From assembly GCA_022181005.1 (NCBI GenBank), contig BQMV01000044.1:1-8084 (forward strand): DNA of 8,084 bases. Reading direction: 5' to 3'. Positions 1 to 6,169 of the stretch are shown piece by piece (position 1 is the stretch's first letter; every line of letters begins with the position of its first letter). This stretch comes from Anaerolineaceae bacterium. GTDB lineage: Bacteria; Chloroflexota; Anaerolineae; Anaerolineales; Villigracilaceae. Position numbers and translations under genes: made by a program. Below the pieces are notes generated by a model, which saw nothing but the letters and a program-made list of their open reading frames with translations, did not search any database and was not told where the DNA came from.

Positions 1-78
1 TGACATGACCTTCCCCATTATGTTGTAGAGCGAGACGATTTGCGTATCCCGCTTGACAAGTCTGATATGATAACAGAG

Positions 79-1530
79 ATGGACATAAATCGTTTCACAA
101 CGCATAGCTTGAGCGATGCGCGCATTTTGCGGATTCTCTCCGCTGCGTTGAACGCGGTTGACCCGTATAGCGCGGTAAAGAATCATTTGCCGAGAATCAC
201 GGGCGATGTATATGGGCTTGCCGTTGGAAAAGCCGCCGTTCCGATGATGACCGCCCTAGCCGACTCGATTCCGCTTTCGGGCGCGCTCGCCATTAGCAAG
301 CACGCTTCGTCCTCGCCCTTCAACCTGTTTCCCCTCCTCCTCAGCGGACATCCCATCCCCGACTTGCGCTCCGTAGATGCGGGCGAACGCGCGCTTGAGT
401 TTGTCGCCTCGTTAAAAGAAGACGATACGCTTGTCTGCTTGATCTCAGGCGGAGGCTCGGCGCTGATGACCGCGCCGGTGATTCCGCTGGAGGAGTTGCA
501 AGCGCTTACTGCCGTGTTATTGGCATCGGGCGCGACCATCAACGAGATCAACACTATCCGCCGCCACTTGGACCGAGTCAAAGGCGGAGGATTGGCGCGC
601 GCGACCAAAGCCAACATCATCAGCCTGATCCTCTCCGACGTGATCGGCAACCCGCTCGAAGCCATCGCCTCCGGTCCCACCGCCCCCGACCCGACGACGC
701 GGAAGGATGCACTCTTAATCTTAGAGAAATACTTAACCACTGAGTCACAGAGACACGGAGATTCTTTTTTACTAAACTCCGTGACTCAGTGTCTCGGTGG
801 TTCAAAAGGGATCGAAACACTCAAACGCGATGACCCAATCTTTTCGCGTGTACAAAACATCATCATCGGCGACAACAGACTCGCCGCGCAAGCCGCGCTC
901 GAACAGGCACAACGCGAAGGATTTGATTCTGAAATCTTGACCAACGAATTGCAAGGCGAGGCGCGTGAAGTTGGAGCGATGCTGGCAAACAAACTGCGCG
1001 ATGAAATGGCGAAACGACCACGTCCATTTTGTTTGATCGCAGGCGGGGAAACAACCGTGACTCTTTCGGGTAGTGGAATGAGTTTTGCAAAGCCGCTTGA
1101 AAAAACAAGGTCTTTGGAACACGAATACCGCGAACAAGCGAATAAAGCGAATTTTTCAAGGCTTATTCGGGCCATTCGCCGATTAGCGCAATTCGCGTTA
1201 AAACACTCTCGGTTTTACAAAAGTAATATGAGGAATGGCAAAGGCGGACGAAATCAGGAACTTGCATTAGCCGCCGTCAATGAATTGCACGATCTATCCA
1301 ACGTAATGTTGATCGCATTAGCAACCGACGGCGAGGATGGTCCCACCGATGCGGCGGGCGCGGTTGCCACAGGGGAATCCGCTCAAAGGGCGAAGAGGCT
1401 GGGGTTAAGCGAGGCAGACAGCCTGTCGAGAAATGACGCGTTTCCGTTCTTCGAGTCGCTTGGCGATTTGATCCGCACACATCCGACAGGCACGAACGTC
1501 AACGATTTGATATTCCTGTTCGCGTTGTGA
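79..1530 (+). CDS. Glycerate 2-kinase (MOFRL/DUF4147 family) carrying two in-frame repeat insertions
   Basis: Predicted cytoplasmic kinase that phosphorylates D-glycerate with ATP to 2-phosphoglycerate; relatives are sometimes annotated as hydroxypyruvate reductase/TtuD. From the ATG at 79 it has 483 residues. Family motifs run in order: VGKAAVPM (49-56), ISGGGSALM (122-130), RRHLDRVKGGGLA (161-173), SDVIGNPLEAIASGPT (186-201), GGETTVT (322-328), GKGGRNQELALA (387-398), TDGEDGPTDAAGA (416-428) and PTGTNVNDL (469-477), the last two belonging to the C-terminal MOFRL domain. The usual length is about 420-450 residues; the excess is mainly residues 332-385. Residues about 220-241 are encoded by a second, different palindromic repeat. 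Both keep the frame and all motifs survive, so the protein may still work. The start is uncertain: TTG 40 and ATG 67 are in frame, none has a clear ribosome binding site, and 79 fits where family similarity begins. The function call is firm; activity of this copy is not. Confidence 0.88.
   Translation: MDINRFTTHSLSDARILRILSAALNAVDPYSAVKNHLPRITGDVYGLAVGKAAVPMMTALADSIPLSGALAISKHASSSPFNLFPLLLSGHPIPDLRSVDAGERALEFVASLKEDDTLVCLISGGGSALMTAPVIPLEELQALTAVLLASGATINEINTIRRHLDRVKGGGLARATKANIISLILSDVIGNPLEAIASGPTAPDPTTRKDALLILEKYLTTESQRHGDSFLLNSVTQCLGGSKGIETLKRDDPIFSRVQNIIIGDNRLAAQAALEQAQREGFDSEILTNELQGEAREVGAMLANKLRDEMAKRPRPFCLIAGGETTVTLSGSGMSFAKPLEKTRSLEHEYREQANKANFSRLIRAIRRLAQFALKHSRFYKSNMRNGKGGRNQELALAAVNELHDLSNVMLIALATDGEDGPTDAAGAVATGESAQRAKRLGLSEADSLSRNDAFPFFESLGDLIRTHPTGTNVNDLIFLFAL
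735..802. repeat. Palindromic repeat element 1, inside the kinase coding sequence
   Basis: Imperfect inverted repeat. The left arm (735-760) and right arm (777-802) pair at 22 of 26 positions around a 16-base, T-rich loop (761-776). Each arm begins AACCAC on its own strand and ends GGAG, with two octamers of the type (T/A/C)GAG(T/A)CAC between; the octamers occur in opposite order in the two arms. This ACAGAGACACGGAG type of sequence resembles a dispersed intergenic repeat that I recall from many environmental bacterial genomes, where its translations (such as LRVSVTQW on the minus strand here) give spurious proteins. Here it is read through in frame as kinase residues about 220-241. No transposase is visible; MITE-like origin is an inference. 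Confidence 0.8.
1072..1233. repeat. Palindromic repeat element 2, about 54-codon in-frame insertion in the kinase
   Basis: These bases encode residues 332-385, which interrupt the normally short link between the GGETTVT strand and GKGGRNQE. The core is an imperfect inverted repeat: arms 1122-1152 and 1165-1195 pair at 21 of 31 positions around a 12-base loop (1153-1164). Both arms are built from recurring GCGAAT/CGAAT units on opposite strands. Weaker similarity appears to extend outwards (an AAAAC near 1102 against a GTTTT near 1213). The encoded peptide is rich in Arg, Lys and Ala, unlike the family. The element is unrelated in sequence to the palindrome at 735-802. Exact ends are uncertain; the limits given are where family similarity stops and resumes. 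Confidence 0.7.
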
Positions 1531-1536
1531 TACACT
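1507..1536 (+). promoter_or_regulatory. Possible sigma70-type promoter for the ComM-like gene
   Basis: TTGATA (1507-1512) and TACACT (1531-1536) are separated by 18 bases, and the -10 is preceded by TGA, giving an extended -10 (TGn). Transcription from it would start about 6-8 bases downstream, at or next to the ATG at 1543, so the message would be leaderless. This fits the lack of any Shine-Dalgarno sequence before that ATG. The site lies inside the last codons of the kinase, so read-through from upstream is also possible. Pattern evidence only. Confidence 0.3.
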
Positions 1537-1542
1537 CGCGCC

Positions 1543-3078
1543 ATGCTTGCTCGCGTATTCTCGTGCGCCGTCATCGGACTCGAAGGCGTCATCGTCGAAG
1601 TCGAAGTGGATTATTCGAACGGCTTGCCCGCGGTCATCATCGTGGGCTTGCCCGACGCGGCTGTGCAAGAGAGCCGCGAGCGCGTGCAGACCGCCGTCAA
1701 AAATGCGGGCTTGCATTTTCCCCGTCATCGCATCGTTGTTAATTTATCGCCCGCGTCGATTCGCAAAGAGGGACCCGCGTATGACCTGCCCATCGCGCTC
1801 GGCGTGATCATTCTTTCGGGTCACCTGCCGCATGACGTGGTCGAGAATACGTTGATCGTCGGCGAACTTTCGCTCGATGGAGTCGTGCGGCACACGCGCG
1901 GAATTTTACCGATGGCGGCAACCGCGCGCGCCAACGGATACAAGCGGATGTTCGTGCCCGAGGCGGACGCGGGCGAAGCGGCTTTGATTCCCGATCTCGA
2001 AGTGTTCCCCGTGCGGACGCTTGCGGATCTTTACAACCATCTATCTGGTCGCAGTTTACTTCAGCCTTATCAACCCTCGAGCAGTGACGCGCTCGAGCCG
2101 TTATACACGCCCACAGATTTTTCCGAGATCAAAGGACAGGAACATGTAAAGCGTGCGCTTGAAGTCGCCGCGGCGGGCGGACATAACGTGCTGATGGTCG
2201 GTTCACCCGGCGCGGGCAAAACTTTGCTCGCGCGCGCCATGCCCGGCATTCTGCCTGAAATGTCCATCGAAGAATCGTTGGACGTGACGCGCATCTATTC
2301 GGTCGCCGATCAACTCCCCGCAGGGACTCCGCTCATCAAACATCGTCCGTTCCGTTCGCCGCATCACACGATCTCACACGCGGGTCTGGTTGGCGGCGGG
2401 AACATCCCCAAGCCCGGAGAAATATCGCTTGCGCACAGGGGCGTTTTGTTTTTAGACGAGTTCCCTGAATTCGGAAGCCGTGTCCTCGAAGTGATGAGGC
2501 AACCTATGGAAGACAAGGTCGTCACCATCAGCCGCGCCAAAGGTTCGCTCACTTTCTCCGCAAACTTTCAACTCATGGCCGCAATGAATCCCTGCCCATG
2601 CGGCTACTACGGCGACTCGCAAAAGCCCTGCACTTGCGCACAGGGAGTGGTGACCAAATATCAGAAACGCATTTCAGGTCCGATGCTGGATCGAATTGAC
2701 ATTCACATCGAAGTCCCGCGCGTGGACTATGAAAAGTTGAGTGGAGACCGCCTCGGCGAATCCAGCGAATCGATTCGCGCGCGCGTGCAAGCAGCGAGAG
2801 ATATTCAACAAAAACGTTTTGCGAATGGTAAATCCGATATTATTTGCAACGCCGATATGCGCGTGGGCGAGATACGTCAGTTTTGCAAATTGCAGGATGA
2901 AGGTCAGAGCCTGATGCGTGCGGCGATGAGTCAGATGAATCTGTCGGCGCGGGCGTATCATCGCATCCTCAAACTCGCGCGCACAATCGCGGACTTGGCA
3001 GGGAGCGAAGACATCCAATCCGCGCATTTGGCGGAGGCGTTACAGTACCGTCCGAAGTTGATGTTGGGGTCATCCTAA
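1543..3078 (+). CDS. comM: YifB/ComM-family Mg-chelatase-like AAA+ ATPase
   Basis: Full-length 511-residue member of the family whose studied member, ComM, is a hexameric helicase that promotes branch migration during integration of transforming DNA; YifB is the E. coli name. The N-terminal third (about 1-165) is the Lon-protease-like S5/ChlI fold, with GLPDAAVQESRERV (35-48) and GELSLDG (107-113). The AAA+ module starts near 190: Walker A GSPGAGKT (220-227), HHTISHAGLVGGG (274-286), Walker B VLFLDEFPEF (301-310), and MLDRIDIHIEVPR (381-393). Cysteines 351, 353, 363 and 365 (CPCG and CTC) form the family's probable zinc-binding cluster. The C-terminal Mg-chelatase domain (about 405-511) contains LSARAYHRILKLARTIADL (467-485). 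The ATG lies 12 bases after the kinase stop, with no clear ribosome binding site. No competence genes are visible nearby, so a role in transformation is family knowledge, not shown here. Confidence 0.95.
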   Translation: MLARVFSCAVIGLEGVIVEVEVDYSNGLPAVIIVGLPDAAVQESRERVQTAVKNAGLHFPRHRIVVNLSPASIRKEGPAYDLPIALGVIILSGHLPHDVVENTLIVGELSLDGVVRHTRGILPMAATARANGYKRMFVPEADAGEAALIPDLEVFPVRTLADLYNHLSGRSLLQPYQPSSSDALEPLYTPTDFSEIKGQEHVKRALEVAAAGGHNVLMVGSPGAGKTLLARAMPGILPEMSIEESLDVTRIYSVADQLPAGTPLIKHRPFRSPHHTISHAGLVGGGNIPKPGEISLAHRGVLFLDEFPEFGSRVLEVMRQPMEDKVVTISRAKGSLTFSANFQLMAAMNPCPCGYYGDSQKPCTCAQGVVTKYQKRISGPMLDRIDIHIEVPRVDYEKLSGDRLGESSESIRARVQAARDIQQKRFANGKSDIICNADMRVGEIRQFCKLQDEGQSLMRAAMSQMNLSARAYHRILKLARTIADLAGSEDIQSAHLAEALQYRPKLMLGSS

Positions 3079-3145
3079 AATCTTTGCCGCCCTATAGAAA
3101 AAATAAAACCATGCCTTTAGAGTGAAACTGATTGCGGAGGCAGCC

Positions 3146-3280
3146 ATGAAAAGGTTTCTACTCGCAACAATATTCATGCTCGCCCGCGCCTCATTGAGGT
3201 ACGGGCGAGCATGTCCATCAGGCTGTCGTCTATTCGCTTGTCGAAGGGAATCAAATAGCAACTGGACGCATAGGCGTTAA
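3146..3280 (+). CDS. Doubtful 44-residue peptide with signal-like start
   Basis: ATG 3146 is preceded by a consensus ribosome binding site, GGAGG (3136-3140), with a 5-base spacer, the best on the plus strand of this window. The product begins MKRFLLATIFMLARA, which resembles the start of a bacterial signal peptide, but from residue 15 on it is Arg/Cys/Ser-rich, with three cysteines (23, 27, 32) and no recognisable domain. The coding sequence passes through the 3175-3213 palindrome, and the TAA overlaps the last codon region of the convergent cyclase gene by 4 bases. It may be a real short peptide, the leftover 5' end of a secreted protein gene cut by the palindrome, or chance. I do not recognise it. 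Confidence 0.25.
   Translation: MKRFLLATIFMLARASLRYGRACPSGCRLFACRRESNSNWTHRR
3175..3213. terminator. Long palindrome between convergent genes, probable bidirectional terminator
   Basis: Perfect 12-base inverted repeat CATGCTCGCCCG (3175-3186) / CGGGCGAGCATG (3202-3213). The 15-base loop can fold further: CCTC (3189-3192) pairs with GAGG (3196-3199) round ATT, with a G-U wobble and a single mismatch between the two stems. It lies about 100 bases after the ComM-like gene and about 60 bases after the end of the convergent cyclase gene. There is no good T-run on either side, so it is not a textbook intrinsic terminator; it could also act in message stability or be a repeat. The rest of the 3079-3276 gap holds only the doubtful small reading frame. 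Confidence 0.5.
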
Positions 3281-4158
3281 GCGAGGTTAGCTTGGCTGAG
3301 TCGGTTAAGGCGTTCGACGTGCGCAGAGTCGTAAGCGTCGCCGAATTTAGTATGCGACATTTGCGCTTTCTTCGCCATCAGAGAATCGTATTCGGCGTCG
3401 TCCACAATGGCGACGCAACGCCCAATGCTGGCTTCGCCGTCCACAAAACGCCACGGGAAGAAACCGACAGTTGCGCGGCGGTTGAGCAGCAGATCAATAT
3501 CGCCGCCCAAACATTCGGCGTGGATGATTCCGAAGGGGAACATCTCCAAATGCATCAGTTGATATTTGCTGTCGTCGAACACTTCCGCGATGGATTTGCC
3601 GAATTTCTTTTGGAAGACCTTCTCCGCTTGGCGCGTTTGGCGCGGCATCCAATCGCGGATGATGGTGTTCATGGGGTGGTCGGCGCTGCCGCAGTCCACG
3701 CCGATCCAGCGCAGTTTTTTGGCTTTCGCCCATTCGGCAAATTCGCGGTCGGGACCGGGATGTTTGACCATGTAGCGGATTTCGTCCGCGAAGGGCGAGT
3801 CCCAGCCGAAGTGATGGTAACCGGTGTGGATGATGAGGATGTCTCCCTCGCGGACTTCGACTCGCTCTTCAATCATCTTGCTGTCGTAGATATCGTAGTC
3901 GCCGCACACGTCGCTCAAATCCACAATGGCGGCGTCGTGAATCAGGAAGTCCATATCCAGCGAAGCGATGTCTTTGCCGGGCGTGTGGAAGTGAATCTCG
4001 CCATCGAGATGCGTGCCGAGATGATTGGAGTGTGAGACCAATTGTCCGTTCGCGCCGTTGGGCGCCAAGCGTTTGAAATATTTCACTTGCAATGGTTCGT
4101 ATGTGGGCCAGGGCGGCGTGCCGACTCCCAGCGGAATGGTGAGGTCAATAAATTTCAT
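3277..4158 (-). CDS. Cyclase-family metal-dependent hydrolase (kynurenine formamidase-like)
   Basis: A 293-residue cytoplasmic protein of the cyclase fold (PF04199), which includes kynurenine formamidase and isatin hydrolase, enzymes that hydrolyse amide or cyclic-amide bonds. The signature HLGTHLDGEIH (46-56) supplies probable metal ligands H46, H50 and D52 and the catalytic H56. A second set, H213 and E215 in IIHAECL (211-217), fits the remaining ligands. WIGVDCGSADHP (151-162) and IHTGYHHFGWD (110-120) are other conserved-looking segments. It is longer than bacterial KynB (about 210 residues), so kynurenine formamidase itself is unlikely. It starts 30 bases after the permease stop, with ribosome binding site AAAGGA (4172-4167), as the last gene of the importer operon. 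Action on an imported compound is inferred. There is no signal peptide. The family call is strong; the substrate is unknown. Confidence 0.88.
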   Translation of the reverse strand: MKFIDLTIPLGVGTPPWPTYEPLQVKYFKRLAPNGANGQLVSHSNHLGTHLDGEIHFHTPGKDIASLDMDFLIHDAAIVDLSDVCGDYDIYDSKMIEERVEVREGDILIIHTGYHHFGWDSPFADEIRYMVKHPGPDREFAEWAKAKKLRWIGVDCGSADHPMNTIIRDWMPRQTRQAEKVFQKKFGKSIAEVFDDSKYQLMHLEMFPFGIIHAECLGGDIDLLLNRRATVGFFPWRFVDGEASIGRCVAIVDDAEYDSLMAKKAQMSHTKFGDAYDSAHVERLNRLSQANLA

Positions 4159-4166
4159 GATTTAAT

Positions 4167-4172
4167 CCTTTG
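4167..4172 (-). promoter_or_regulatory. Ribosome binding site of the cyclase gene
   Basis: AAAGGA on the minus strand, 8 bases before the ATG at 4158. It supports that start and indicates translation independent of the permease upstream. Confidence 0.65.
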
Positions 4173-4188
4173 TAACTAAAATACGCGC

Positions 4189-5064
4189 TTAATCTTTTTC
4201 GTAAGGCAGCCCCAGCGCTTCGGGTTTGGCTGCGCCCCAACGCGAACTAAACCAATGCGTGGACATGATCACTAAGATAATGATGGTGATGACGAAGGGG
4301 AAGGTGCGCCAAATATAGCGCGAGAAGATGTTCGGTAGAAACGATTCAGGGTTAAGCGAAACCTGCCACAACGCGCCGAACAAGACCGCGCCGCTCAACA
4401 AGATGTAGGGATTCCACATCGAGAAGAAGACCAACGCCAAAGCGATAAAGCCCCAGCCCATGAGCAGGTTATAACTCCAGACAGGGTTGTAGTCCAATGC
4501 ATACACCGCGCCGGCGAGTCCCATCATCGCGCCGCTGAAGATGACGCTCCAATAGCGCGTGCGGACGACGTTAATGCCCGATACTTCCGCCACGGTGGGG
4601 TTTTCGCCAACGGAACGAATCTTCAAGCCCCAATGCGTTTTGAAAAGAACGAACCAGATGACGAAGGTCAAAACCAGCGCGACGAAGAAGAACGGAGAAA
4701 GTCCGCCGATGGTGGGGATGCGCCCCATGCCCAACGGTCCCGCATACGGCGAACCGATGTAAGTCGTCAAGCCAAAGCCGAGAATCCAAATGCCCATACC
4801 ATTGACGACCTGATCGCCGTGCAAGGTGATGGTGAAGAAGGCATGCAACAGTCCGATTAACGCGCCGATGGCAATGCCCGCCAAAAAGCCGAGCAAATAA
4901 CTTCCCGTCGTTTTGGCGACGATAAAACCGATGGTCGCGCCGAAGAGCATTGCGCCTTCCACGCCGACGTTCATCACGCCCGCGCGCTGACCGACCACTT
5001 CGCCCAGCCCGGCGATGGCAAAAATTGTCGAAGCGTTGAGGCTTCTAATCCAAAACTCCCACAT
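4189..5064 (-). CDS. BMP-type ABC importer, inner-membrane permease 2
   Basis: A 291-residue integral membrane protein of the BPD_transp_2 family, related to the YufQ/NupC type of permease in nucleoside importers. It has long hydrophobic segments from the N-terminus (about 10-20, 38-80, 88-104, 122-141, 172-190, 200-237, 253-270). Diagnostic segments are GLGEVVGQRAGVMNVGVEGAM (19-39), GDQVVNGMGI (83-92) and the cytoplasmic coupling loop WGLKIRSVGENPTVAEVSGI (145-164), which should contact the ATPase. The short C-terminal tail is cytoplasmic. The ATG follows the previous permease's TAG by one base; its Shine-Dalgarno lies inside that gene's last codons, so translation is probably coupled. It pairs with the 367-residue permease to form the channel. 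The substrate is probably nucleoside-like by family, not proven. Confidence 0.93.
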   Translation of the reverse strand: MWEFWIRSLNASTIFAIAGLGEVVGQRAGVMNVGVEGAMLFGATIGFIVAKTTGSYLLGFLAGIAIGALIGLLHAFFTITLHGDQVVNGMGIWILGFGLTTYIGSPYAGPLGMGRIPTIGGLSPFFFVALVLTFVIWFVLFKTHWGLKIRSVGENPTVAEVSGINVVRTRYWSVIFSGAMMGLAGAVYALDYNPVWSYNLLMGWGFIALALVFFSMWNPYILLSGAVLFGALWQVSLNPESFLPNIFSRYIWRTFPFVITIIILVIMSTHWFSSRWGAAKPEALGLPYEKD

Positions 5065-5065
5065 G

Positions 5066-6169
5066 CTAAGACTCCTTTTTCAAAACAAAGCGGTAACGGA
5101 AGAAAAATTGAAAAGCGACTAGAACGATCATCAACACGCCGAGCAAGGCGTAATCAATGCCGTAACTTAAATGGAGTTTGCCTTGCACATAGCGTCCGCC
5201 GCTGGTCAGCCCGCCAAAAAGCAGCGCCAGTGGAATCGCCGCCAACGGATTACCTTGCGAAATTAATCCACAGATGATTCCGTAAAAAGCCATATCGCCA
5301 AAATCGCCGTAATTTTTCGGAATTTGATTGAGGTTTGGCACCGTTCCGAAATAATGATAGCCCGCCAAACCCGCTAGCGCGCCGCCGATGACGAAGGTCA
5401 GAAACGCAATTTTGAACGGACTGATGCCCGCATAACGCGACGCGGCTGGGCTGTGTCCGAAGGCTCGAATCTGATAGCCAAATCGCGTGCGCGTGAACAG
5501 CACATATAAAAGAACTGCCAAAATGAGCGCGATCGCCAACGTCAGAATCGAAACGCCGGAAACGACAGGCGCTTGAATGGATACGGGCAGTTTATAGCCT
5601 TCGCCTTCGCCGCCCGATCCCATGAAAGGTCCGCCCTCTTTGATCATGTGCGCCACCACCCAATAACCGATGAAATTCAGCATCATAGTGACGACGATTT
5701 CATTCGTATTGAATCTGCCTTTCAAAACGCCGGGGATCGCGCCGATCAGCCCGCCGCCGACGATTGCGCCAAGAATCATCAACGGGATGACGACCCACGG
5801 CGAAAGAACCGCTCCGCTGACGCGCGCGCCGAAAGCGTACGCCACGCCGAAAGCGCTGAGCGCGCCGAAGTACAACTGTCCCGCCATACCGATATTCCAC
5901 AACCCGGCGCGAATGGGAACGATAAACGCAAAGGAACTTAATAAGATGAATACCGCGCGATTAATCGTTAAGGGGACGCCGAACGAATTAGCGAACGCGT
6001 AAGTAAAAATCGCTTTATATCCTTCGGCGGGATTTACGCCCGCTTGCAAAAAGATAAAGCCGACTAGGAATAAAGCGAATGCAATCGCAACGACGGAAAT
6101 CAGAATCGCCTCTAAGCCGCTAAAACTCGCTTTCTTTTCAAGTTTCAGTGTGTAGCCCGCTAGTTTCAT
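5066..6169 (-). CDS. BMP-type ABC importer, inner-membrane permease 1
   Basis: A 367-residue membrane protein of the BPD_transp_2 family, resembling YufP/NupB permeases. After a charged, cytoplasmic N-terminus (1-18) come a first membrane span (about 20-42), then the family block SFAFIVPIRAGLWNIGMAGQ (79-98), further spans at about 100-115, 124-148, 158-174, 206-226, 254-272, 293-322 and 338-358, and a basic tail. LKGRFNTNEIVVTMMLNFIGY (149-169) and GYQIRAFGHSPAASRYAGIS (231-250) are conserved; the latter is the likely loop that engages the ATPase. The residue 180-200 stretch is a Gly/Glu-rich, probably external loop. Its ATG overlaps the ATPase stop as ATGA, and a weak GGAAG precedes it, both typical of translational coupling. 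It forms a heterodimer with the smaller permease by family analogy. Confidence 0.93.
   Translation of the reverse strand: MKLAGYTLKLEKKASFSGLEAILISVVAIAFALFLVGFIFLQAGVNPAEGYKAIFTYAFANSFGVPLTINRAVFILLSSFAFIVPIRAGLWNIGMAGQLYFGALSAFGVAYAFGARVSGAVLSPWVVIPLMILGAIVGGGLIGAIPGVLKGRFNTNEIVVTMMLNFIGYWVVAHMIKEGGPFMGSGGEGEGYKLPVSIQAPVVSGVSILTLAIALILAVLLYVLFTRTRFGYQIRAFGHSPAASRYAGISPFKIAFLTFVIGGALAGLAGYHYFGTVPNLNQIPKNYGDFGDMAFYGIICGLISQGNPLAAIPLALLFGGLTSGGRYVQGKLHLSYGIDYALLGVLMIVLVAFQFFFRYRFVLKKES
5072..5077 (-). promoter_or_regulatory. Ribosome binding site of permease 2, inside the end of permease 1
   Basis: AAGGAG on the minus strand, 7 bases before the ATG at 5064. It is formed by the Lys and Glu codons just before the TAG of the upstream permease. 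It fixes the start of permease 2 and suggests translational coupling. Confidence 0.7.

Noticed and set aside
1..39. Possible end of an upstream gene (a frame closing at TAG 26-28) or start of a divergent minus-strand gene (ATG at 18-16)
   Set aside because: Fewer than ten codons are visible in either case, with no ribosome binding site or recognisable residues.
53..71. TTGACA at 53-58 and TATGAT at 66-71 as a promoter for the kinase
   Set aside because: Only 7 bases separate them, far too short for a sigma70 promoter.
183..1175. Several minus-strand frames of 66-185 codons opposite the kinase
   Set aside because: They lie antisense to a motif-rich coding sequence. The one reading LRVSVTQW is the well-known kind of spurious translation of the palindromic repeat.
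1075..1237. Direct repeat GGAATG at 1075-1080 and 1232-1237 flanking element 2, as a target-site duplication
   Set aside because: The copies are 157 bases apart, not a multiple of three, so simple removal would break the kinase frame; a 6-base match here can be chance.
3292..4035. Open 247-codon plus-strand frame opposite the cyclase gene
   Set aside because: The minus strand has clear cyclase motifs and a ribosome binding site. The plus-strand product is His/Val/Phe-rich with no recognisable motif, a by-product of codon bias in the opposite gene.
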